This document shows positions 17,751 to 25,265 of a stretch of 44,223 nt of DNA, one piece after another. The position numbers were made by a program, and so were the translations under genes. The first letter of the stretch is position 1, and every line of letters begins with the position of its first letter. The notes under the pieces are model-generated. The model did not search any database and had not been told where the DNA came from. It saw only the letters and a list, made by a program, of their open reading frames with translations. Location of the stretch: positions 1-44,223 of the forward strand of contig CAYTZD010000003.1 in the NCBI GenBank assembly GCA_964442345.1, read 5' to 3'. This DNA comes from Hippea sp964442345 (GTDB lineage: Bacteria; Campylobacterota_A; Desulfurellia; Desulfurellales; Hippeaceae).

Positions 17751-18710
17751 TTATTTAGTAAGTCTCTCGCCAAGTTTTAATAGAAATGGATTTAAAGAAT
17801 ACCTATTGTTAACAACGGTATCTATATCTACAAGTTTGAGATGTTCATCCTTATATGCAACCATAGCATGAATCTCTTTATCACCTATGTGTTCAAGTGC
17901 AAACTCCATAAACTTATATGCCATCAGTCTATCAAAAACCGTTGGATTGCCGCCACGCTGCACATGACCAAGAATTGTAATCCTTGTCTCCATATCGAGA
18001 TTTTTCTCCAAAAACTCAGCCATCTTATAGGTCTGTTTTGTGCCTTCTGCCACAATGGCAACAACATAGCTTCTGCCTTGTTCTATCTCTCTTTTTAATC
18101 TCTTCTCTATGGAATTATAATCAATAGGCAATTCTGGAATTGAGAGTATTTCAGCACCGCTGATAATTGAACTTACAAGCGCTAAATAGCCACACTCCCT
18201 TCCCATTGTCTCAACAACAAAAGCCCTGCCAAACGAAGATGCCGTATCTCTGATATTATCAAGCATGTGTCTTATTACATTCAAAGCCGTATCAACGCCA
18301 AGACAGTAATCCGTTCCATATATATCGTTATCTATGGTTACAGGAATACCCAAAAAACTTATGCCAAAGTCATGATAAAACACATCCATCGCCTTAAAAG
18401 AGCCATCTCCACCAAGAACAATAAGTCTATCTATACCAAGCTTTTTAAGATTCTCAAAAGCCTGTTTTCTATATTCATACTGATAAAACCTTTTTGACCT
18501 TGACGACTTTATAATCGTTCCGCCTTTGTGAAGTATGCCTGCAACATCAGAATAGTCTGCTTTTTTTATCTTTCCATCTATTAAACCTTCAAGTCCGTTA
18601 TAGATAAAATACGGTTCTATACCTTTGGAATAACCCAACTCGACAAATGCCTTTAAAGCCGGATTCATACCGGCAGCATCGCCGCCAGATGTAAAGATAC
18701 CTATTTTCAT
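17751..18710 (-). CDS. pfkA: 6-phosphofructokinase, ATP-type
   Basis: Phosphorylates fructose-6-phosphate. FTSGGDAAGMNPAL, VLGGDGSFKAMD, VTIDNDIYGTDYCLG (catalytic Asp), VETMGRECGYLAL and LGHVQRGGNPTVFDR are PFK-A family motifs. The GGDGS glycine (E. coli Gly104) argues for ATP rather than pyrophosphate as donor; the residue equivalent to Gly124 is Val, neither the Gly of ATP enzymes nor the Lys of PPi enzymes. A GTG upstream overlaps the ribosome site, so I start at the ATG with GAGGTG six bases away (319 aa). Overlaps the unknown 170-aa gene by 4 bases. Confidence 0.94.
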   Translation of the reverse strand: MKIGIFTSGGDAAGMNPALKAFVELGYSKGIEPYFIYNGLEGLIDGKIKKADYSDVAGILHKGGTIIKSSRSKRFYQYEYRKQAFENLKKLGIDRLIVLGGDGSFKAMDVFYHDFGISFLGIPVTIDNDIYGTDYCLGVDTALNVIRHMLDNIRDTASSFGRAFVVETMGRECGYLALVSSIISGAEILSIPELPIDYNSIEKRLKREIEQGRSYVVAIVAEGTKQTYKMAEFLEKNLDMETRITILGHVQRGGNPTVFDRLMAYKFMEFALEHIGDKEIHAMVAYKDEHLKLVDIDTVVNNRYSLNPFLLKLGERLTK

Positions 18711-19219
18711 TGTTTGCACCTCAACTTTACGATTTTTATGTGTACACTTTTAAATCTTTTCTCTTCTAAAACATCGCACCCTTTAAATAGTTCAAGTTCC
18801 CTACCCAATTGACTAAACGCCTTTTTATCTGTCAATTTCAGCGTCGTCTCAAAAAATTTACTCCCTTCTAAAAAACATATGCAGTATATTTCAGTATCGT
18901 CTTTTGCATGCTTTAAAACCTTTTTTATACCTTCTCTGTCTGTATAATATGTGCTTACAAAAAAAATAATCTTGTCGAATTTTATCTTATCTTCCAGAAG
19001 AAAATCTGTTTCAACATTCCACGAAAAATAGTTTTTTTCGTTTTCTGTTATTTGAACACACAAAGATTTAAAATAATCCACTTCTCTATAGACTACAAAC
19101 AGCTTCTCATCTGGTTTTGGGTCAACATACTCAACAGATTTTATGATGTATGGCTCATACTGAAAGCGCCTTGCAAATTTAGATTTCTGAAGCTTTACTA
19201 TCCAGCTTGTTATACCCAT
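18707..19219 (-). CDS. Protein of unknown function (170 aa)
   Basis: No family recognised with confidence. The protein is soluble, lacks a signal peptide and is rich in alternating hydrophobic strands (KLFVVYREV, FDKIIFFVSTYY, EIYCICFLEG, VHIKIVKL), an order that resembles the second half of a Rossmann-like or methyltransferase-type fold; no SAM-binding glycine motif is visible. Three of four cysteines lie in the C-terminal half. It starts at the last base of the lipoprotein stop and ends overlapping pfkA by 4 bases, so it is tightly coupled to both. Function unknown. Confidence 0.7.
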   Translation of the reverse strand: MGITSWIVKLQKSKFARRFQYEPYIIKSVEYVDPKPDEKLFVVYREVDYFKSLCVQITENEKNYFSWNVETDFLLEDKIKFDKIIFFVSTYYTDREGIKKVLKHAKDDTEIYCICFLEGSKFFETTLKLTDKKAFSQLGRELELFKGCDVLEEKRFKSVHIKIVKLRCKQ

Positions 19220-19425
19220 TATTCTGAACTCGTGTTGTTGCTTTTGTTTGTATCAGCCTTTTTGCCTTTTACAGGTTTTGTAATCTTAATAGAATAACCT
19301 TCCTTTCCCGCTTTATATCCCGCATATGCACCACCAGCTGCTGCACCACCAATAAGCAATGGTGTACAGGATGTCGTAAATAAAAGAAAAAATAAACCTA
19401 TCAAAAGAAAGATTGTTTTCTTCAT
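19219..19425 (-). CDS. Small glycine-zipper lipoprotein (68 aa)
   Basis: Start chosen at the ATG reading MKKTIFLLIGLFF because GGAGGGGG lies just upstream; a longer frame exists but overlaps the ADH gene without a ribosome site. The N-terminus is a lipoprotein signal peptide with cleavage before the Cys in LLFTTSC. The mature part has a short Gly/Ala-rich zipper (GGAAAGGAYAGYKAG) as in small envelope lipoproteins that insert in or oligomerise at membranes, followed by a basic, then polar tail. No specific function can be assigned. It overlaps the ADH stop by 4 bases. Confidence 0.8.
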   Translation of the reverse strand: MKKTIFLLIGLFFLLFTTSCTPLLIGGAAAGGAYAGYKAGKEGYSIKITKPVKGKKADTNKSNNTSSE

Positions 19426-20597
19426 ACCCCCTCCAGTGCTTCTAAATAGATGTTGAGAATATCCTGTTTCGTAAACTCGCAAGGGCTATTTTGTATGCCA
19501 TGAGACATTGTCCAGAAGTTGTCTTCAACCATTCTTTCTATGGTTTTTCTATCAAACCCAAAATCCTTTAGCGTTTTATTGAGAGAAAGCCTTTCTATCA
19601 ATTTGCCAACAGCATCCACACAGGCTTTGGCTGCTTCAGTAAGGCTTTTGTTTGATATATCTTCTCCAAGCAGATAAGCTATATCGGCAAATTTCTCTTT
19701 GTTGCAATAGACAGCCCTTTTTAAAAATGGAATCATAACCATTGCAAGCCCAAGTCCGTGTGGCAGTTCTGGGTTGAATGCACTTAAGTTGTGCTCAAGT
19801 GCATGCGGCAGGGAAGCCCTACCAACATTCAATGCCATTCCTGCAAACATCGCAGCAAGACTCATATTATCCATATACTTCTCTTTCTTTTCTTTGTAGG
19901 CAGCAAACAGGTTAACGCCTATTAGTGATATAGCTTCTCTGCAGTATGCATCTGTAATGGGGCATGAAGATTTAGAAGTATATGCTTCAATTGCATGGCT
20001 TAATGCATCAAATCCTGTATTTGCTATTACCTTTTCTGGCATAGTATAGGTAAGCGATGGGTCTATCAGTGATACCTTTGGGTATATAGAAAGAGACGAT
20101 ATAGCAACCTTAACCCTTTTTTTATTGTCGTTAAATACGGCGTATCGCGTTACTTCACTGCCAGAACCAGATGTTGTCGGAGTACAAACCAACGGGAATG
20201 CATCAAGCACATTTAACGAATTATCGTTGTACAAATCCCACACAGATTTGCTGTTTTTTGCGCTTAAGGATGCAATCTTAGCCAAATCCATTGCACTACC
20301 GCCACCTATGGCAACAACAACATCCAATCTATTTCTTTTAATCTCTTCTGCTGCATCTTCTATCGCTTCAACATCGGGATTTTGTGGCGTTCTATCAAAT
20401 AGGACAACTTCTTCTATCTTACTGCTTCTTTTTAAAATATTGAGAATATACTCAAGCTTTCCTGTCTTTTTTAGATGATTTCTCCCAACAACAAGCAAAA
20501 CCCTTCTGCCGTTTCTTGAAGTCAACTGGGCAAGCTTCTCTATGCCACCCTTCTGGAATATAATCCTTAACGGCGCATAAAAGCTAAAATCTTTCAT
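19422..20597 (-). CDS. Iron-containing alcohol dehydrogenase
   Basis: Group III metal-dependent dehydrogenase (FucO/AdhB/GldA-like), NAD(P)-dependent oxidation of an alcohol or reverse. NAD-binding GGGSAMDLAK at 98-107; metal ligands map to Asp197 and His201 in GFDALSHAIEAY, His265 in PHALEH and His280 in PHGLG, so the site is complete. A GTG and an ATG precede the chosen ATG; only the ATG at 20597 has AGGGGTG at good spacing (391 aa). It is the first gene of the directon and has its own promoter. Substrate unknown. Confidence 0.93.
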   Translation of the reverse strand: MKDFSFYAPLRIIFQKGGIEKLAQLTSRNGRRVLLVVGRNHLKKTGKLEYILNILKRSSKIEEVVLFDRTPQNPDVEAIEDAAEEIKRNRLDVVVAIGGGSAMDLAKIASLSAKNSKSVWDLYNDNSLNVLDAFPLVCTPTTSGSGSEVTRYAVFNDNKKRVKVAISSLSIYPKVSLIDPSLTYTMPEKVIANTGFDALSHAIEAYTSKSSCPITDAYCREAISLIGVNLFAAYKEKKEKYMDNMSLAAMFAGMALNVGRASLPHALEHNLSAFNPELPHGLGLAMVMIPFLKRAVYCNKEKFADIAYLLGEDISNKSLTEAAKACVDAVGKLIERLSLNKTLKDFGFDRKTIERMVEDNFWTMSHGIQNSPCEFTKQDILNIYLEALEGV

Positions 20598-20662
20598 CTG
20601 CATCACCCCTTGATTAGGATGTTACCTAAACTTTACAAACAAATCAATTATTCTTCGGCAAA

Positions 20663-20691
20663 AGTGTATCTATGCAAAACAGTTCTGTCAA
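20663..20691 (-). promoter_or_regulatory. Promoter of the Fe-ADH operon
   Basis: Minus-strand TTGACA (20686-20691), 17-base spacer, TACACT (20663-20668). It heads the minus-strand directon and stands back to back with the plus-strand promoter of the pagL-like gene, the two -35 boxes being only 13 bases apart. The -35 is preceded by a second TTTGAC copy, making a short direct repeat. Confidence 0.6.
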
Positions 20692-20704
20692 ATGGTCAAA
20701 TTTA

Positions 20705-20733
20705 TTGTATTCACTCAAAAAGTGTTGTATAAA
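20705..20733 (+). promoter_or_regulatory. Promoter of the pagL-like operon
   Basis: TTGTAT (20705-20710), 17 bases, TATAAA (20728-20733). The -35 is weak but the -10 and spacing are good. A GGGAGG ribosome site follows about 10 bases before the ATG at 20784. Confidence 0.55.
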
Positions 20734-20783
20734 AGCAAAAGCCAAGAAAGAAAAAACTTTTTTATTTATGGGAGGCACTGAAA

Positions 20784-21359
20784 ATGCATAACACTGTTAA
20801 GGTTGCATTGATTGTTTTTCTTGCACTTTTAAGCTTAAACGCTTACGCTGAAGACAACACCCACCAGTTGGATGTATCTGTAGGTTATGGTTATGGACAT
20901 TTTGGAAATGTTTTTGGATCTAACCCATCTTACAAGCCTGTTATGTTTATGCTTCACTATGCAATAGCTGCAAACAAAACCGCTCATTTTTTGGCTAATG
21001 TTCCAAAGAGATGGATGTTCTACTTAGAACCTGGATACTCATTCATAAATAACAAAAGAAGCGAAAAGGAGATAGGCTTAGGCGCTGGCGTGCAATATAT
21101 GTTTGACATCTCAAAGAAGGTAAAAGGATACTTTTTTCTTGGTAGTGGTTTAATCTATATAACCTATAAATCCGACTACCAAAAAGAAGGACTTAACTTC
21201 CAGGATAACATAGGTAGCGGACTGCTTTTCTTTATCTCAAAAAACAAGGCTTTAAACGCTGGAGTTAGATTTAGACATGTATCTAATGGTGGGATAAAAC
21301 AGCCAAATCATGGTATAAACGATTTTATAGGCACAGTTGGAGTATCTCTATTCTTTTAA
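20784..21359 (+). CDS. pagL: Lipid A 3-O-deacylase, PagL/acyloxyacyl hydrolase family
   Basis: Outer-membrane beta-barrel esterase that removes the 3-O-acyl chain of lipid A. A signal peptide (about residues 1-22, ending AYA) precedes a barrel of alternating strands ending in LFF, the outer-membrane C-terminal Phe. The family active-site region is clear: FRHVSNGGIKQPNHGIND with the His-Ser pair; the acidic third member would lie further on. Length 191 aa is slightly above classic PagL (about 150 mature). It is the first gene of a plus-strand unit with yqhA-like and moeA. Specificity is inferred from family. Confidence 0.87.
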   Translation: MHNTVKVALIVFLALLSLNAYAEDNTHQLDVSVGYGYGHFGNVFGSNPSYKPVMFMLHYAIAANKTAHFLANVPKRWMFYLEPGYSFINNKRSEKEIGLGAGVQYMFDISKKVKGYFFLGSGLIYITYKSDYQKEGLNFQDNIGSGLLFFISKNKALNAGVRFRHVSNGGIKQPNHGINDFIGTVGVSLFF

Positions 21360-21372
21360 AGGTGCAGGATAA

Positions 21373-21912
21373 ATGAGAAAAAGAAGTATCATAGAGTTTG
21401 TATTTGAGCGAATCTTATGGAAAAGCAGACTGATATCCGTTGCTGCTGTAATATTCGGTATGATCGGCGCTATTATTATGTTTATCGTTGCAAGCCTTGA
21501 TGTGATAAACACGGCAAAAGACACCTTCATCTTTCTAACAAAACACACACCATCTCACGACGATTTTCACGGCATTCTAATAAGTCAAATAATTGGAGCA
21601 GTTGATTTATATTTGATAGCCGTCGTTATGCTTATCTTCTCATTTGGTATATATGAACTGTTCATAAGTGATATAGACGATGCATTAGACACAAAAATTG
21701 GCAATAGAATACTATCCATACACAGCTTGGACGAATTAAAGGACAAACTCGGCAAGGTTGTTGTAATGGTGCTTATTGTCAGTTTTTTTAAAAGAATTCT
21801 GCACATGAGTCTTTCTAAACCTATAGATATGCTCTACTTCTCAATAAGTATCCTATTTTTGGCATTGGCACTGTATTTTATGCACAAAAGGGACAAGGGA
21901 GAGAAGCTATGA
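21373..21912 (+). CDS. YqhA/UPF0114 family membrane protein
   Basis: Integral inner-membrane protein of unknown function. Three or four hydrophobic helices are visible (about 18-42, 72-98, 127-142, 150-165) with the family signature FGIYELFISDIDDA after the second, and HSLDELKDKLGKVVVMVL thereafter. The 179-aa length is normal. AAAGGTG precedes the ATG, 13 bases after the pagL-like stop; its TGA overlaps the moeA ATG. Family members occur next to varied genes, so the neighbourhood does not inform function. Confidence 0.87.
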   Translation: MRKRSIIEFVFERILWKSRLISVAAVIFGMIGAIIMFIVASLDVINTAKDTFIFLTKHTPSHDDFHGILISQIIGAVDLYLIAVVMLIFSFGIYELFISDIDDALDTKIGNRILSIHSLDELKDKLGKVVVMVLIVSFFKRILHMSLSKPIDMLYFSISILFLALALYFMHKRDKGEKL

Positions 21913-23069
21913 TAATGCCATCTGATGCACTTGATATAATCTTAGAAAGCGTCGATACCTTAGGAAAAGAGAAAATCTCTATATTTGAAGCAGAAAACAG
22001 GGTTGCAGCAGAGAAGCTTTATTCAAAACTAAATCTTCCTGCTAAAGACAATGCTGCAATGGATGGATATGCCGTCAGATTCGAAGATATAAAGGATATC
22101 CCTGCTCAGCTTAAGGTTGTTGGAACAATCAAAGCAGGTGATAGTGTTAAAGGGTTAAAGCTAAACAAAGGCGAATGTTTTAGGATAATGACTGGCGCAT
22201 TCTTACCAGAAGGCGCAGACACCGTCGTTGAATTCGAAGCAACAGAAGAAAGCGACAATACGGTAAAGATATTAAAGCAAAAGAAACAATATGCAAATGT
22301 TAGATTTAAAGGAGAAGATATAAAAAAGGGCGATGAGATAGATTTTGTTGGCGAGCCTTTGAACGCATACAGATTGGCTCGCATTGTATCAACGGGTAAT
22401 GTTTTTGTTGATGTATATAAGAAACCGTCTGTCTGCGTTATATCAACGGGAAACGAACTTGCCTATCTTGATAATTTTAACGAAGATTCGACAATAGATT
22501 CAAACAGCCACTTTTTACGCTCAATTCTAAAAGAGCTCGGCATAAACATCTCCTATCTTGGAATAGTAAAGGATGATGAGAATCAGTTAAAAGAGACACT
22601 GAATAACGCAAAAGAATACGATATTATTATCACAACTGCTGGCATATCGTTTGGTGATTACGATGTTGTTACGAATGTTGAGAAAGAAGTTGGCATAGAA
22701 TGGAAATTTAAATATGTAAAGCAAAAACCGGGAAAACCATTTGCATTTGGAAGGTTAAACAGAAGCTTCATCTTCTCATTTCCCGGCAATCCTGTATCAA
22801 CGGCATTTTGCTCATTCTTTTATTTAATCCCTGCTTTAAAAAAGATGTTGGGATACAAAAAATACAGACACATACCGATAAAAGCAATTCTAACTGAACC
22901 GATAAAGAAGAATAACGACAGGGTTCACTTCAATAGGGTCAAGGTTGAATTCAAGGATGGCAAGTTCTTTGCAACGCCATTCAAGACACAGGGTTCAAAC
23001 ATCATAGAATCAATAGCAACATGCAACGGCTTTGGCATGATCGAATCAGATATTGTTGGAATAGTTGAA
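21909..23069 (+). CDS. moeA: Molybdopterin molybdenumtransferase MoeA (3' end lost in assembly gap)
   Basis: Inserts molybdenum (or tungsten) into adenylated molybdopterin. NAAMDGYAVRFEDI, MTGAFLPEGADTVVEFE, the ISTGNEL and TTAGISFGDYDVV segments (the latter TGGxSxGDYD in most members) and FSFPGNPVSTAFCSFFYL mark domains I-IV. 387 codons are visible, in frame up to the first N; typical length is about 400, so only the final few residues should be missing. ATG overlaps the upstream stop as ATGA with GGGAG just before. Sequence seen after the Ns in this frame is coincidence and should not be joined. Confidence 0.95.
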
Positions 23070-23169
23070 NNNNNNNNNNNNNNNNNNNNNNNNNNNNNNN
23101 NNNNNNNNNNNNNNNNNNNNNNNNNNNNNNNNNNNNNNNNNNNNNNNNNNNNNNNNNNNNNNNNNNNNN
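23070..23169. other. Assembly gap (100 N)
   Basis: Exactly 100 unknown bases, the conventional filler for a gap of unknown size. It removes the moeA 3' end and begins one base before the antiporter stop region, between two convergent genes; a transcription terminator pair may be hidden here. Confidence 0.99.
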
Positions 23170-23170
23170 A

Positions 23171-24088
23171 TTACATAAACATTTTATAAATGAAAAACAG
23201 ATAAAACAGAACAAATGTAGCGCCGACCCATCGTGAGAGTCTTCTATTTTGGACAACAAAGCCCAACATTATGCTTGATGCTATCATAAAAGGAAAACCG
23301 TAAACCAAAGTGCTCTCATTAACCTTCAGATTACCAAAAAGTGAAGAGAAACCAATAACTCCAAAAGCATTAAATATATTCGAACCTACCACATTGCCTA
23401 TTGCTATCTCCAGTTTTCCCTTTTTCGAAGCGGTTACACTTACGATTAATTCTGGAAAACTCGTTCCCAAAGCTATAACCGTAGCAGCTATAACATCGGT
23501 GGCTATACCTATCTGCTTTGATATCTCTATAACACTTTTAATTGCATACTTTGAGCCAAGATTCAAAAAAACAATGCTTAAAATCAGTATTACAGGCTCT
23601 TTCAATGTTATCTTTCTGTTTTCTTCTTCTATCTCTATCCTTTTTGAATTTATAGCATAAAGTATATATATAAACAGTGCAGCTAAAGAGAATACACCTT
23701 CTATCAGGCCAAACTTTTCACCAAGAAAGGCAAAATAGATGAAAAATGCGCTAAATATCAGTATAGGCAAATCAACTATCGCAGCGTTATGCCTTAAAAT
23801 CTCGCTTTTTGAAAATAATAACGATGCGCCAAGAACAAGCAAAATGTTGGTCGTATTTGAACCCACAACATCAGCAACAACAATTTCTGAATGCTTCTGT
23901 AATACGGCTGCAATACTTGTTACAAGTTCTGGTAAACTCGTGCCTATGGATAGGATTATAGCACCGACGATAAACGGAGAAAGACCTAAAGCTATACCAA
24001 CCTTTTCAGCCGATTCGGTAAAATAGTCAGCAGACTTAACAACTACAAATAAAGAGACGACAAAAACAACAATCTGAATTACTAACAT
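23171..24088 (-). CDS. Sodium/calcium antiporter, CaCA family (YrbG-like)
   Basis: Cation/Ca2+ exchanger of the inner membrane. Two inverted alpha-repeats are visible: IILSIGTSLPELVTS plus VVGSNTTNILLVLG (about 45-87) and VIALGTSFPELIVS plus VVGSNIFNAFGVIG (about 205-250), each with the ion-binding Glu. About ten membrane helices, 305 aa. The open frame continues 55 codons upstream through the tRNA-Leu gene, giving a spurious VPRAGLEPA-type extension; I start at the ATG at 24088, which lies right at the predicted transcription start and has no Shine-Dalgarno. Stop lies next to the assembly gap. Confidence 0.92.
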   Translation of the reverse strand: MLVIQIVVFVVSLFVVVKSADYFTESAEKVGIALGLSPFIVGAIILSIGTSLPELVTSIAAVLQKHSEIVVADVVGSNTTNILLVLGASLLFSKSEILRHNAAIVDLPILIFSAFFIYFAFLGEKFGLIEGVFSLAALFIYILYAINSKRIEIEEENRKITLKEPVILILSIVFLNLGSKYAIKSVIEISKQIGIATDVIAATVIALGTSFPELIVSVTASKKGKLEIAIGNVVGSNIFNAFGVIGFSSLFGNLKVNESTLVYGFPFMIASSIMLGFVVQNRRLSRWVGATFVLFYLFFIYKMFM

Positions 24089-24095
24089 GGCAGCG

Positions 24096-24124
24096 ATTTT
24101 AACATCATATCTTTTTCTTGACAA
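24096..24124 (-). promoter_or_regulatory. Promoter of the antiporter gene (leaderless candidate)
   Basis: Minus strand: TTGTCA (24119-24124), 17 bases, TAAAAT (24096-24101). Seven bases separate the -10 from the A of the antiporter ATG, so transcription should begin at or within a base or two of the start codon. Its -35 overlaps that of the tRNA promoter on the other strand. Confidence 0.65.
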
Positions 24125-24146
24125 GTAATTAAAAATTGGGTATTGA
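24118..24146 (+). promoter_or_regulatory. Promoter of tRNA-Leu(GAG)
   Basis: Plus strand: perfect TTGACA (24118-24123), 17 bases, weak TATTGA (24141-24146). The predicted start falls about 12 bases before the mature tRNA. The -35 lies in the palindrome CTTGACAAG shared with the divergent antiporter promoter. Confidence 0.5.
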
Positions 24147-24165
24147 TTTATCGCCCACTTAAAGA

Positions 24166-24252
24166 GCCGAGGTGGTGGAATTGGTAGACACGCCATCTTG
24201 AGGGGGTGGTGGGAGTATTCCCGTGCGGGTTCGAGTCCCGCCCTCGGCACCA
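24166..24252 (+). tRNA. tRNA-Leu(GAG)
   Basis: Folds as a class II tRNA: acceptor GCCGAGG pairs with CCTCGGC, anticodon stem CCATC/GGTGG encloses the loop TTGAGGG with anticodon GAG, a long variable arm (GGGAGTATTCCC) follows, then the T arm GCGGG-TTCGAGT-CCCGC. CCA is encoded (24250-24252). Reads CUC/CUU leucine codons. A run of six T follows immediately. Confidence 0.97.
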
Positions 24253-24372
24253 TTTTTTCTTTACTTTTTCTACAAAAGCTTTATAGTAATAATGTAAAGA
24301 TTGAAGCGAATTATTGATTGTGCTTGACTTTTTAAGGAATTTAAAATTACATCTAATTTGTAATTTTTTTCC

Positions 24373-24401
24373 TTGACAAAAAATTATTTTAGGTGTATAT
24401 T
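24373..24401 (+). promoter_or_regulatory. Strong promoter of the peroxiredoxin gene
   Basis: Perfect TTGACA (24373-24378), 17 bases, TATATT (24396-24401). An AAGGAGG at 24414-24420 follows, eight bases before the ATG. The -10 is embedded in a palindrome (24392-24406). Confidence 0.8.
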
Positions 24402-24406
24402 ACACC
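24392..24406. promoter_or_regulatory. Palindromic operator candidate in the peroxiredoxin promoter
   Basis: GGTGTA-TAT-TACACC is a perfect 6+3+6 inverted repeat covering the -10 box. A dimeric repressor bound here would block RNA polymerase. It does not match the PerR or OxyR consensus as I know them. The GTGTA/TACAC half-sites recur in the ABC-exporter promoter. Confidence 0.6.
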
Positions 24407-24428
24407 CAGACTTAAGGAGGTGAATCAG

Positions 24429-25130
24429 ATGGGATGCGACAGTGAACTTAAGGCAATTGAAGAGCCTAAAAAAGAAGAAAAAACTTTAAAGGAGGAAGAA
24501 GAGATGGAGAGAACACAGGCAGGAGTACTGGTACTAAGGAAGATGCCAGAATTTAAGATGGACGCTTACGATCCAAAAACAGGTAAGTATATCACTGTAT
24601 CAAGCGAAGATTACAAGGGCAAATGGTTGGTAGTATGCTTCTATCCAGCTGACTTTACATTTGTATGCCCAACAGAGATTGCAGCAATGAATGCAAAATA
24701 CGACGAGCTTCAGAAGCTGGGTGTTGAAGTATTGGCTGTATCAACAGATACAAAATTCTCACACAAGAGATTCGCAGAGACAGAGCCACTCTTAAAAGAT
24801 CTAAAGCTTGTAATCGGCGCTGACCCAACAGGTGAAGTATCAAGAAAATTCGGCGTTTTAATAGAAGAAGAAGGATTAGCTTTGAGAGGAAGATTCCTAA
24901 TCAACCCAGATGGTGTTGTTGTAGCTGAAGAGATACAGGGTCCATCTGTAGGTAGAAATGTAAACGAGTTCATCAGACAGATTCAGGCATGGCAGCATGT
25001 TTACAAGACTGGTGAAGTTTGCCCAGCCAACTGGAGACCAGGCAAAAAAACCCTTCCTGTTAATACAAAAGCAGAAGAGCTTACAGGTCGCGTAGGCGAT
25101 TATGTAACAGTAGAAGAGTTATTATCTTAA
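24429..25130 (+). CDS. 2-Cys peroxiredoxin (AhpC/Prx1 type)
   Basis: Thiol peroxidase reducing H2O2, organic peroxides and possibly peroxynitrite. Peroxidatic Cys80 sits in FYPADFTFVCPTEI, resolving Cys198 in GEVCPANWRPG, giving a typical 2-Cys enzyme. Two starts are plausible: ATG 24429 (233 aa, AAGGAGG upstream) and ATG 24504 (MERTQAGVLVL, AAAGGAGG eight bases upstream). The extra 25 residues are Lys/Glu-rich and precede the normal AhpC start, so either both forms are made or the second is the family-like start. No AhpF or reductase is adjacent. A hairpin terminator follows. Confidence 0.95.
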   Translation: MGCDSELKAIEEPKKEEKTLKEEEEMERTQAGVLVLRKMPEFKMDAYDPKTGKYITVSSEDYKGKWLVVCFYPADFTFVCPTEIAAMNAKYDELQKLGVEVLAVSTDTKFSHKRFAETEPLLKDLKLVIGADPTGEVSRKFGVLIEEEGLALRGRFLINPDGVVVAEEIQGPSVGRNVNEFIRQIQAWQHVYKTGEVCPANWRPGKKTLPVNTKAEELTGRVGDYVTVEELLS

Positions 25131-25138
25131 AAACAATC

Positions 25139-25163
25139 AGCCGGCCTTTAGGGTCGGCTTTTT
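25139..25163 (+). terminator. Rho-independent terminator after peroxiredoxin
   Basis: Stem AGCCGGCC / GGTCGGCT (one G-U) with a five-base loop, then TTTTT. Lies 9 bases after the stop codon, isolating the peroxiredoxin as a single-gene transcript. Confidence 0.85.
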
Positions 25164-25204
25164 GCCTTTTCAACAATCCTTCCAACCAATAATTCCATCA
25201 AATT

Positions 25205-25233
25205 TTGCAAATTATATAAAAAGATGATATAAT
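25205..25233 (+). promoter_or_regulatory. Promoter of the lemA-DUF2207 unit
   Basis: TTGCAA (25205-25210), 17 bases, perfect TATAAT (25228-25233). AGGGGGT follows, close to the GTG start at 25266. Confidence 0.65.
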
Positions 25234-25265
25234 TTCTAACAAATATTATCACAAGGGGGTAGTCA

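Noticed and set aside
23070..23189. Continuation of moeA through the Ns to YINIL
   Set aside because: The frame after a gap of unknown size is arbitrary and the bases there belong to the antiporter 3' end.
24089..24253. N-terminal extension of the antiporter reading MVPRAGLEPA...
   Set aside because: It is the reverse-strand translation of the tRNA-Leu gene, a well-known spurious peptide; the real start is the ATG at 24088.
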